From an uncultured Clostridia bacterium (lineage in GTDB: Bacteria; Bacillota; Clostridia; TANB77; CAG-508): a stretch of 5,165 bases of DNA. The notes beneath the pieces are model-generated. The model saw only the letters and a program-made list of their open reading frames with translations, was not told the DNA's origin and did no database searches. Shown here one piece after another: positions 1 through 5,081 of this stretch (positions within the stretch are counted from its first letter, which is position 1; each line of letters begins with the position of its first letter). Both the position numbers and the translations under genes were made by a program. The DNA lies in assembly GCA_934130975.1 (NCBI GenBank), contig CAKOYU010000034.1:1-5165 (forward strand), in the 5' to 3' direction.

Positions 1-657
1 ATCTAATATAAATCTTTCCTTTAACTTATTTAGCTCAAGGTCAGAAAAAATATTATCTTCTAAATTTTTCCTTTTTTCTGTACAATATATATAAAATTGG
101 CTCGCCTTTAAAAATTCCATAGGGTTTGTTGTTATATATCCCTTTGTTCTTGCACTATATATAGTATTATTAATATAACCAAATAAAGTTTTGCAAGCTT
201 TCTTACATAACTTTTGTGATTTAACAGTATTTGCAATGAAAACCTTTATTTCTTCTTCGGTTATTTCTGATAATTGCATTTTTGAGAATTTCGTATTATC
301 AAAATACCTTTTTCTGTCTGTGTCGTATTTATTGATTGTATTGTTACTTACCAAATTATCTTGTACAGATCTCCAATGCTTATATGCGGAAATAAAATCT
401 TTTGGCTTTTCAACATCTTTCTTATAAAACTCAATTACAGCTTTTTTAATATCAGCTTCTGTTGATCTACTTATTTGTGTTCTTCCATTATTATCTGCAG
501 GAAGATAAGTATACCACCTATTTCTTGCCCCCTTCCATATTCTGTATTTATGTTTACTTAAAAGCTCATCGTTTTTTTTCATCTCGATTTGCTCTTGTAT
601 ATGTGATAAATCAATAATACCATTTTTTATGGCATAATTCAATTCTTCTTTGTCCAT
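1..657 (-). CDS. int: Tyrosine recombinase (phage integrase), N-terminal part, runs off left edge
   Basis: This frame is open from the ATG at 657 to base 1 (219 codons, no stop), so only the N-terminal part is present. The layout matches Firmicutes phage integrases that insert or excise phage DNA by strand exchange. Residues 1-35 are helical (ending IIDLSHIQEQIEM). Residues 37-80 resemble an AP2-like arm-binding domain (RIWKGARNRWYTYLP). Residues 85-184 have the SAM-like core-binding pattern (AYKHW, then YDTDRKRYF, LSEITEEEIKVFI, a conserved-looking KACKTLFGYI, and ARTKGYITTNPMEFL). FSDLELNKL near 204-212 looks like the entry to the catalytic domain. The catalytic Arg/His/Tyr residues lie beyond the edge and cannot be checked. 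The start is uncertain: ATG 657 has no adjacent SD, and the frame stays open upstream to a TAA at 730-732, with an in-frame CTG at 697-699. Family call by recognition of the pattern. Confidence 0.85.
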   Translation of the reverse strand, partial: MDKEELNYAIKNGIIDLSHIQEQIEMKKNDELLSKHKYRIWKGARNRWYTYLPADNNGRTQISRSTEADIKKAVIEFYKKDVEKPKDFISAYKHWRSVQDNLVSNNTINKYDTDRKRYFDNTKFSKMQLSEITEEEIKVFIANTVKSQKLCKKACKTLFGYINNTIYSARTKGYITTNPMEFLKASQFYIYCTEKRKNLEDNIFSDLELNKLKERFILD

Positions 658-729
658 ATAATAATAGGAGGAATTAGGATACCCTTTTAATCTGCGCAGA
701 AATTCCTCTTTCCTCCATGCATTTATTAT
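658..729 (-). promoter_or_regulatory. Structured intergenic leader before the integrase
   Basis: This is the only sizeable gap between genes. Read on the minus strand it holds an SD-like GGAGGA (716-711), then GAGGAATT (708-701), then the perfect 10-bp palindrome TCTGCGCAGA (700-691), then AATTCCTCC (675-667), and 10 nt later ATG 657. AATTCCTC (675-668) can pair with GAGGAATT as an 8-bp stem with a 25-nt loop. TTCCTCC (673-667) can instead pair with GGAGGAA (716-710) as a 7-bp stem. The first fold leaves GGAGGAAA free just 5' of the hairpin and would bring it within about 12 nt of ATG 657. The second would bury it. That suggests control of integrase translation, but this is inference. The frame is also open through the stretch, so some of it may be coding. 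Confidence 0.45.
667..708. repeat. Inverted repeat GAGGAATT / AATTCCTC, 8 bp, 25-nt spacer
   Basis: On the plus strand the arms are GAGGAATT at 668-675 and AATTCCTC at 701-708, an exact match. The centre includes a separate perfect palindrome at 691-700 (TCTGCGCAGA). There is no U-run after the stem on either strand, so a Rho-independent terminator is not supported. An RNA hairpin controlling translation, or an operator-like or recombinase-related dyad at 691-700, are possible explanations. Confidence 0.6.
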
Positions 730-864
730 TTATTCATCAATATCTTCATCGTCTTTGTCTCTTCCAGCTGCAAGGCAAGCTGTGAGGATAAGTCCAACTA
801 CTCCACCAACTACGAATGTACCGCCTATAATACAAATAAATGTTCCAATACCAAGTGTAATCAT
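730..864 (-). CDS. 44-aa single-pass membrane peptide, DUF3789-like
   Basis: The ATG at 864 overlaps the stop of the DHFR fusion gene as ATGA, and an SD GGAGGA (874-879) lies 9 nt upstream inside that gene, so translation is probably coupled. The product starts MITLGIGTFICIIGG. Residues 2-33 are one uninterrupted hydrophobic, Gly-rich helix. It ends in GRDKDDEDIDE, a strongly acidic tail that should stay in the cytoplasm. The plan (short Gly-rich helix, small linker, GRD, acidic end) resembles the small phage membrane proteins grouped as DUF3789, which have no established function. The family match is from memory of the pattern and is moderate. Existence of the gene is well supported by the SD, the overlap and the clean hydrophobic pattern. 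Confidence 0.8.
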   Translation of the reverse strand: MITLGIGTFICIIGGTFVVGGVVGLILTACLAAGRDKDDEDIDE

Positions 865-1859
865 GCAGCTTCATCCTCCATTCTGTGAATCTCTGTATCA
901 AGCAACTCTAAAGCAGTATAAAACTTAGTGTCAATTTCTTCGTAAACACAATCAACAATATTTTTTATAATTTTCCTACGAGTATAATTGAGTTTTTGAT
1001 CTTCGGTAAAATCGTCTATAGATATATTCATCTTCAACTCATTAGAATCAAGCTCAACACCATTTTTATGCTCTTCAAGTCTTCTTTCAAGATACCATTT
1101 TGCTTTTTTCAAATCCTGAAGCTCTTTTTGCTTGTCACCAATATATTTCTTACCGGCTCTGCAGATATATTTAACTACATTACCAAGGCAGTAACCAAGT
1201 CCCCAGTCTTCTATAAAATTGATTACCTGATACTTAGTTCCACAATAATGAGACGGATTCTCTACTGCATTATGTCCAGAAACCGGATCGGAATAGGCGT
1301 GTGAATCTGATGATTTATCTGCTTGTTTAGCGTCATTTTTTCTTACATATGTTTGAAAATGATATATAAATTTAATACCATCTTCATGATATTCATCATG
1401 TACCATCTTAAAGTCATTACTTAAAGAATTAATAGGGAAAAATGTATCTGCAATATTAGGCTCATAGAAATTTATAACAGTGGCATATACCTTGGTACAA
1501 TACGGAAGAAACATTTCATAAATACTTTGACCACCAATTACGAAATATTCTACTGGCTGGTCTGCATAGAATTTAATCTTTTCTTCTGTTACATCTTTCC
1601 AGATATTAACACTTGTTTCCAAATTGGTATATTTATTAGTTTCTTCCATTGATAAACTAAGTGTATTCGAAATGACAATATTAGTACGCCCTGGAAGCGG
1701 TTTGTTTCCAATACTATTCCATGTTTTACGCCCCATAATGACCCAATGATCCATAGTTAATTCTTTAAATCTTTTCATATCCTCTGGGATATCATATAGT
1801 AGTTTTCCGTTCTTACCGATTCCACCAAAATTATCCATACAAACGATTGCTGATAACAT
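861..1859 (-). CDS. folA: Dihydrofolate reductase fused to a DUF3310 (T7 gp1.7-like) domain
   Basis: Residues 1-172 are a full DHFR, which reduces dihydrofolate to tetrahydrofolate with NADPH. Visible motifs are GGIGKNGKLLYDIPEDMKRFK with catalytic-position Asp27, VIMGRKTW, LPGRTNIVIS, the VIGGQSIYEMFLPY nucleotide loop (GG 109-110), and ADTFFP. The usual Trp22 is Tyr. A Ser/Asp/Lys-rich linker covers 173-196 (1272-1343). Residues 197-264 are a DUF3310 domain: NPSHY, then GLGYCLGNVVKYICRAGKK, then DLKKAKWYLERR. The remaining 68 residues look helical and are unassigned. DUF3310 is the family of T7 gp1.7, a nucleotide kinase; activity here is inference. There is no internal Met near the linker, so this is a true fusion. 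TAAGGAG, which includes the thyA stop, is the SD, 9 nt from ATG. ThyA upstream produces the substrate dihydrofolate. Confidence 0.93.
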   Translation of the reverse strand: MLSAIVCMDNFGGIGKNGKLLYDIPEDMKRFKELTMDHWVIMGRKTWNSIGNKPLPGRTNIVISNTLSLSMEETNKYTNLETSVNIWKDVTEEKIKFYADQPVEYFVIGGQSIYEMFLPYCTKVYATVINFYEPNIADTFFPINSLSNDFKMVHDEYHEDGIKFIYHFQTYVRKNDAKQADKSSDSHAYSDPVSGHNAVENPSHYCGTKYQVINFIEDWGLGYCLGNVVKYICRAGKKYIGDKQKELQDLKKAKWYLERRLEEHKNGVELDSNELKMNISIDDFTEDQKLNYTRRKIIKNIVDCVYEEIDTKFYTALELLDTEIHRMEDEAA

Positions 1860-1872
1860 AAATTTTCTCTCC

Positions 1873-2775
1873 TTAAATACCCAATGGTAGTTTCAATTGT
1901 GGCTTCATTGGCTTGTAATTTTCCATAGAAAAATCATCAATTGTCATGTCATAAAAGTTATTTTTTTTCGGATTTAATACCAATTTTGGCATCAAATTTT
2001 TATCAATTTCACCATTTTTTAACGCTTCAAATGTGGCTAAATGTCTCTCATTTGCACGATGAATTAGTTCTTTTGCTTGGTCAATTTGGCGCGTATAAAT
2101 TTGTTCATTCGCTACGAAATGAGTAAATTTTCCAGGCTTATATCCTGTGTGTTTTGCAACCATCATAAGTAGTGCAGCGTACTGTACTTCATTTGTTGAT
2201 CCTGGACCACTTGCAGGTAATAAATCACCTGATCTTTGGTTTAAAAACATATCTAAATATTCTCCACGTACAGTCCAGATAGTCTCATATGCACATGGTT
2301 TTAGTCCGTTTGGTTCATCTTTAAATTCTTCTTCCTGCCACAAATTACAGATATGATAACGTCCATATGGATTGTTCTTGATATCATCTAAAACACGCTT
2401 TCTAAACAAGTTATAACGGTGTACTGTATGACCATATCTATACCCATTTGTACCGTCTCCAACATCCCATAAATCCCAAAAATGTACGCCCATTTCGTTC
2501 AAAACTTTGAGGTCATTTGACTCTTTTTGAAAGATCCAAAACATCTCTTTGATTGCACTTTTCCATGCAATTGGACGTAAAGTACAGATTGGAAATTCAC
2601 CTTTTGAGAGGTCATATTGACGCATTTGATGTGTCACAAAATAGGTATGAGCAGGTGTTCCATCCTCATATTTTGGTCTCGGGTTTTCATCTTTAATGCC
2701 ATTTTGAAGGATATTATAGATGGATTCTACGAGGTATTTATCAGCTTTTGTCATCAGTCCATATTCATATTCCAT
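1873..2775 (-). CDS. thyA: Thymidylate synthase (ThyA)
   Basis: This 300-aa protein converts dUMP and methylene-tetrahydrofolate to dTMP and dihydrofolate in the cytosol. Family landmarks are DGTPAHT (38-44), HQMR, WKSAIKEMFWIF with Glu77, VHFWDLW with both Trp, YGHTV (Tyr114), nucleophile Cys161 in LKPCAYETIW, RSGD (Arg181, Asp184), Asn195 in NEVQY at the position that selects uracil, and Tyr227. It resembles the Bacillus-type ThyA (PCVYET) more than the E. coli type. Three features depart from E. coli ThyA: the Arg126-Arg127 pair reads Arg139-Tyr140, the His207 position is Gln225, and the loop between RSGD and Asn195 has three extra residues (PASGPGST). The SD GAGGA lies 7 nt before ATG 2775. 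The start is 3 nt after the stop of the HPr-like gene, and the gene ends where the DHFR SD begins. Confidence 0.97.
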   Translation of the reverse strand: MEYEYGLMTKADKYLVESIYNILQNGIKDENPRPKYEDGTPAHTYFVTHQMRQYDLSKGEFPICTLRPIAWKSAIKEMFWIFQKESNDLKVLNEMGVHFWDLWDVGDGTNGYRYGHTVHRYNLFRKRVLDDIKNNPYGRYHICNLWQEEEFKDEPNGLKPCAYETIWTVRGEYLDMFLNQRSGDLLPASGPGSTNEVQYAALLMMVAKHTGYKPGKFTHFVANEQIYTRQIDQAKELIHRANERHLATFEALKNGEIDKNLMPKLVLNPKKNNFYDMTIDDFSMENYKPMKPQLKLPLGI

Positions 2776-2778
2776 GTA

Positions 2779-3021
2779 TTATTCCTCAACTTTCCATTTA
2801 GAAATATCTTCTTCAAATTTAGAAATTACGTCCCTATTATTAGTATGAATTACAATAAAAATTTCTTTTGGAATTCCAAGAGACAATAATCCCATAATAG
2901 ATTTTGCATCAATAACATATCTGCCACATACAGCATCAATATCATAGTCGTATTTATCAATAGATTTCACGAGACTATTAGCATCATTCAGTGTGTTCAG
3001 TCTGATTTTCATTATTTTCAT
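2779..3021 (-). CDS. HPr-like protein lacking the active-site histidine
   Basis: The 80-aa product aligns along its length with PTS phosphocarrier HPr: a KIRLN first strand, DKYDYDIDAVCGRYVIDA matching the SKYDADV...G region, then KSIMGLLSLGI (40-50), the classical HPr Ser46 site with Ser41 here. The His15 loop (GIHARPA in B. subtilis HPr) is absent; the corresponding stretch is NTLNDANS. The only His is residue 59 in the last strand. It therefore cannot accept phosphate from Enzyme I in the normal way, but keeps the region recognised by HPr kinase and CcpA in Firmicutes. His-less HPr-like proteins also occur on Clostridia chromosomes, as I recall. Its role is unknown. It overlaps the preceding gene by 38 nt. 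A second ATG at 3012 has AAGAAG 9 nt upstream, so a 77-aa start is possible. Confidence 0.8.
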   Translation of the reverse strand: MKIMKIRLNTLNDANSLVKSIDKYDYDIDAVCGRYVIDAKSIMGLLSLGIPKEIFIVIHTNNRDVISKFEEDISKWKVEE

Positions 3022-3223
3022 CTTCTTTCACTTCTTTATTTACCATATCTTCATCTTCTAAAAACAATTTATATCCATAATTATTATTGCAAATGTTATA
3101 TAATTTAGCATTTGCATCTTCTGAAGCAGGTACACCCTTTTTATGAGTGTACCTTTTACAAATGTTCTGTTTTGGACATGTTTTAGAGTTTTCGTCTAAT
3201 GCGCAATAATAAAATGTGTCCAT
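2984..3223 (-). CDS. 79-aa four-cysteine protein with acidic tail, unknown function
   Basis: I do not recognise a named family. The product begins MDTFYYCALDENSKTCPKQN and has four cysteines at 7, 16, 22 and 45 (spacing C-x8-C-x5-C-x22-C), with a basic KRYTHKK stretch after the third. Four such Cys would suit a small metal site, for example zinc, but no textbook finger spacing is met. From residue 56 the sequence becomes strongly acidic and probably disordered (EDED, then KEDENNENQTEHTE). Small proteins with a CPK..C.RY core are common in Firmicutes phage early regions, as I recall. A good SD, AAGGAG, sits 6 nt before ATG 3223 and overlaps the end of dut. Its own 3' end overlaps the HPr-like gene by 38 nt in another frame. 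Confidence 0.8.
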   Translation of the reverse strand: MDTFYYCALDENSKTCPKQNICKRYTHKKGVPASEDANAKLYNICNNNYGYKLFLEDEDMVNKEVKEDENNENQTEHTE

Positions 3224-3226
3224 TTG

Positions 3227-3760
3227 TTACTCCTTTTTATCAGTTGATCCGAAACCACCATTGCGTGTTGCTTCTACGTGATCATCTTCTGTAATTCCAT
3301 ACTCTAGGAAGATTCCCTGTGCAATAGCTGTATTGCTTGTTACTGAAAACTCTTTGCCTCCACGATTTACAAGTTTAATAAAAATGTGACCCTCATTATC
3401 TGAATTAATAAAATCGCAGTCTATAATACCTAAAGTATTTGACAGAGCAGCCTGATATTTGAATCCAAGACCACTTCTGGGACAGAGCACAAGAACATAA
3501 TCTGTGTTCATGTGACATTTGATGCCTGTTGGAATTTTGATTACTTCTCCTGGCTTGAGTGTAAATGGAAATGGTGTATGTACGTCATAACCTGCACTGA
3601 ACTTGGTAGCTCTTGTAGGTAACTCAAGTCCATAATACATACTTTCAATTTCCTGTCTAAGTCTTTTTGATGTATCATCACCTGCAAGACCAAATGTATC
3701 TAAATAATCTTTCTCAAACTGCTCATAGCTTACTTTCTCAAATTTTGCTACTCTTTTCAT
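3227..3760 (-). CDS. dut: dUTPase (trimeric dUTP pyrophosphatase)
   Basis: It hydrolyses dUTP to dUMP and pyrophosphate, keeping uracil out of DNA and feeding ThyA. All five motifs of the trimeric family are visible in the 177-aa product: AGYDVHTP (56-63), PRSGLGFK (94-101), LGIIDCDF with catalytic Asp114, IAQGIFLEY (146-154), and RNGGFGSTD (166-174), the mobile C-terminal arm. Phe117 replaces the usual Tyr of motif 3, a mild change. About 35 extra N-terminal residues (KFEKVSYEQFEKDYL onward) precede the LPTRAT strand, longer than minimal dUTPases. I chose ATG 3760 because GAGGAGG (3768-3774) lies 7 nt upstream; the TTG at 3764-3766 would be only 1 nt from that SD. The ATG overlaps the stop of the preceding gene (TAATG), so coupling is likely. 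Confidence 0.96.
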   Translation of the reverse strand: MKRVAKFEKVSYEQFEKDYLDTFGLAGDDTSKRLRQEIESMYYGLELPTRATKFSAGYDVHTPFPFTLKPGEVIKIPTGIKCHMNTDYVLVLCPRSGLGFKYQAALSNTLGIIDCDFINSDNEGHIFIKLVNRGGKEFSVTSNTAIAQGIFLEYGITEDDHVEATRNGGFGSTDKKE

Positions 3761-4395
3761 TACCAATCCTCCTCGTCATCATCGTCCAGTTCATCATCGT
3801 CCCATGAATTATATTCATCACAGCATTCACAGTCACCATTGCAATTAATTTTTTTATCTGGCTCAATTCCAAACATATATTTAATAATTCTGTCTTCACC
3901 AATAGTTTCAATTGCATTGCAAGCTGTGGCTGCATCAGAAAATAATACAGTACCAACTGGTGGTAAGTAAGACTTCGTCTCAATAGTAATTGACATGTCA
4001 TCTTCATCGAATGCAATCCAGAATGCATTTGACAGATTGTCAATTTCTCCATTATGATCATCTGCGTAATTCTGAAGTTCAATCATAATTTTTCTACGTT
4101 CTAATTCAAATTCAGCTTCTTCTCTTGTCTTGTAAATATCTCTAGCGTTATAATGTTTGTTATCAAAAACATCGTTTTCCCATTTGAGAGAAGTTATATT
4201 ATCAAAAGAATTAATACGATAATAATTTTCACCCCAATTTGGCTTCCAACGCTTATTAACTTCTTTCTTTTTATTTTCTTCTTTATTTGCATCTGCAACT
4301 TTCTGTAAATCCTCTTTTACTCTTGAAAGTGCCTGTGTAATAGCTTTGATAACCTCTGGGCTACATCCTGATACATTAATACTATTTGTATTCAT
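3760..4395 (-). CDS. 211-aa phage hypothetical with Cys cluster and acidic C-terminus
   Basis: Function unknown; I recognise it only as a type seen in early regions of Firmicutes phages. Residues 12-48 are helical and highly charged (ALSRVKEDLQKVADANKEE), probably coiled coil. Residues 49-62 carry the aromatic stretch RWKPNWGENYYRI. Two similar strand-then-helix units follow: IYKTREEAEFELERR (87-101) and VLFSDAATACNAIETI (150-165), possibly an internal duplication. Next is GEDRIIKYMFGIEP. The C-terminus has Cys185, 189, 191 and 192 in CNGDCECC, then a tail of mainly Asp/Glu (199-210) ending in Trp. The cluster could bind a metal and the tail could mimic nucleic acid; both are guesses. The SD GGAGGAG lies 9 nt before ATG 4395 within the last codons of the previous gene. 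It is followed by dut with a 1-nt overlap. Confidence 0.88.
   Translation of the reverse strand: MNTNSINVSGCSPEVIKAITQALSRVKEDLQKVADANKEENKKKEVNKRWKPNWGENYYRINSFDNITSLKWENDVFDNKHYNARDIYKTREEAEFELERRKIMIELQNYADDHNGEIDNLSNAFWIAFDEDDMSITIETKSYLPPVGTVLFSDAATACNAIETIGEDRIIKYMFGIEPDKKINCNGDCECCDEYNSWDDDELDDDDEEDW
3768..3774 (-). promoter_or_regulatory. Shine-Dalgarno site that fixes the dut start
   Basis: GAGGAGG on the minus strand, 7 nt before ATG 3760. It lies within the codons for the Glu-Glu-Asp end of the upstream protein. The alternative in-frame TTG at 3764-3766 is too close to this site to use it, so the six-base longer dut reading should not be annotated. Confidence 0.85.
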
Positions 4396-4398
4396 ATT

Positions 4399-5070
4399 TT
4401 ATTTCTCCTCCTCTTTATATAAGTCTTTAATTTGTTCTTCTAAATATTTCAAATATTCATTCCACATATTTTTTGTGTAAATATATTCTTTAGTTTGACG
4501 TGCCATCATTAACTTTTTCATATCAGATTTATAATCAAATGGTTTATTTCTACGACCTAGCTTTTTTGCAAGAACATCAGACAAAAATGACTGTGTAAAT
4601 CTTGAGAAAGTTAATAAATCCTCTTTCTGAATGTCAGCGATTATTTTCTTATATTCATCCATTTTGTCCGTTGGTATTGTAACGTCTGCTTTAGGGAAAT
4701 TTTTTAGACTATAAGGTGTGATATCTGCACCGAATGATGATGCTTTTAATAGATTTGCAATTGCTTCCATATCGGCAGTTTTAAATTTGAACTCTACTTC
4801 ACTGTCATAGATATGTGGATCTGAGTATGGAATATTTGTTTCATCTAATTTCTTTATAATGTTCTTTCCACGAATAATGCTTGGGACATAAGCTACGAAA
4901 GTACCTCGACCATAATAATAAATCTTATTGCCGAATTGACACTTGATATATAAGTCATCGTAACTTTTATCAACGGTCCCATCTTCTTCTCTTGGTACAT
5001 CATGACTTTCTGGAGATAGTTCTGGTACAATTCTGTACTTACCTTTAAAATGCTGTGTTAAGTAACTCAT
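4399..5070 (-). CDS. 223-aa phage hypothetical protein, unknown function
   Basis: I cannot name a function. The product begins MSYLTQHFKGKYRI and has a beta-rich first half with a notable aromatic core (YIKCQFGNKIYYYGRGTFVAYVP, 41-63), then FGADITPYSLKNFPK (113-127) and a helical second half (DKMDEYKKIIADI; KNMWNEYLKYLEEQIKDLY). Charge is high and there is no signal peptide or membrane segment, so it should be cytosolic. Proteins with this N-terminus and the GADI..(Y/F)S.KN(F/L)PK stretch recur near replication and nucleotide genes of Firmicutes phages, as I recall, without assigned activity. The SD AGGTGA is 6 nt before ATG 5070 and overlaps the stop of the preceding gene. Its own last codons (KEEEK) encode the SD of the next gene. 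Confidence 0.88.
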   Translation of the reverse strand: MSYLTQHFKGKYRIVPELSPESHDVPREEDGTVDKSYDDLYIKCQFGNKIYYYGRGTFVAYVPSIIRGKNIIKKLDETNIPYSDPHIYDSEVEFKFKTADMEAIANLLKASSFGADITPYSLKNFPKADVTIPTDKMDEYKKIIADIQKEDLLTFSRFTQSFLSDVLAKKLGRRNKPFDYKSDMKKLMMARQTKEYIYTKNMWNEYLKYLEEQIKDLYKEEEK

Positions 5071-5081
5071 AGGTATTCACC

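Noticed and set aside
191..427. Plus-strand open frame of 78 codons
   Set aside because: It lies antisense to the integrase frame, has no convincing SD and reads as an implausible Phe/Ser/Leu-rich protein. The minus-strand frame here has clear integrase features.
667..708. Rho-independent terminator before the integrase
   Set aside because: The stem is only 8 bp with a long 25-nt loop and is not followed by a T-run on either strand.
996..1304. Plus-strand open frame of 102 codons
   Set aside because: Antisense to the DHFR-DUF3310 gene, Ile/Phe-rich as expected for the complement of Lys/Glu/Asn-rich coding DNA, no SD.
861..1859. Separate translation of the DUF3310 domain from an internal start
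   Set aside because: There is no in-frame ATG near the linker (1272-1343) and no SD-like tract was noticed there, so the fusion is read as one protein.
1941..2356. Two plus-strand open frames (1941-2126 and 2147-2356)
   Set aside because: Both are antisense to thyA, whose motifs cover the region continuously.
1873..2775. dCMP or dUMP hydroxymethylase instead of thymidylate synthase, implying modified DNA bases
   Set aside because: Asn195 is at the uracil-selecting position and Trp100, Trp103, Glu77 and Cys161 are kept. A dUTPase and a DHFR neighbour also fit ordinary dTMP synthesis.
2617..2889. Plus-strand open frame of 90 codons
   Set aside because: Antisense to the start of thyA and the HPr-like gene, no SD and no recognisable family.
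3761..3766. TTG start giving a dUTPase two residues longer
   Set aside because: It would sit 1 nt from the GAGGAGG site. ATG 3760 has the normal 7-nt spacing.
3738..4082. Minus-strand open frame of 114 codons
   Set aside because: A frame-shifted shadow inside the 211-aa gene. Its Met/Leu-rich translation has no domain pattern, and the other frame has good SD and spacing.
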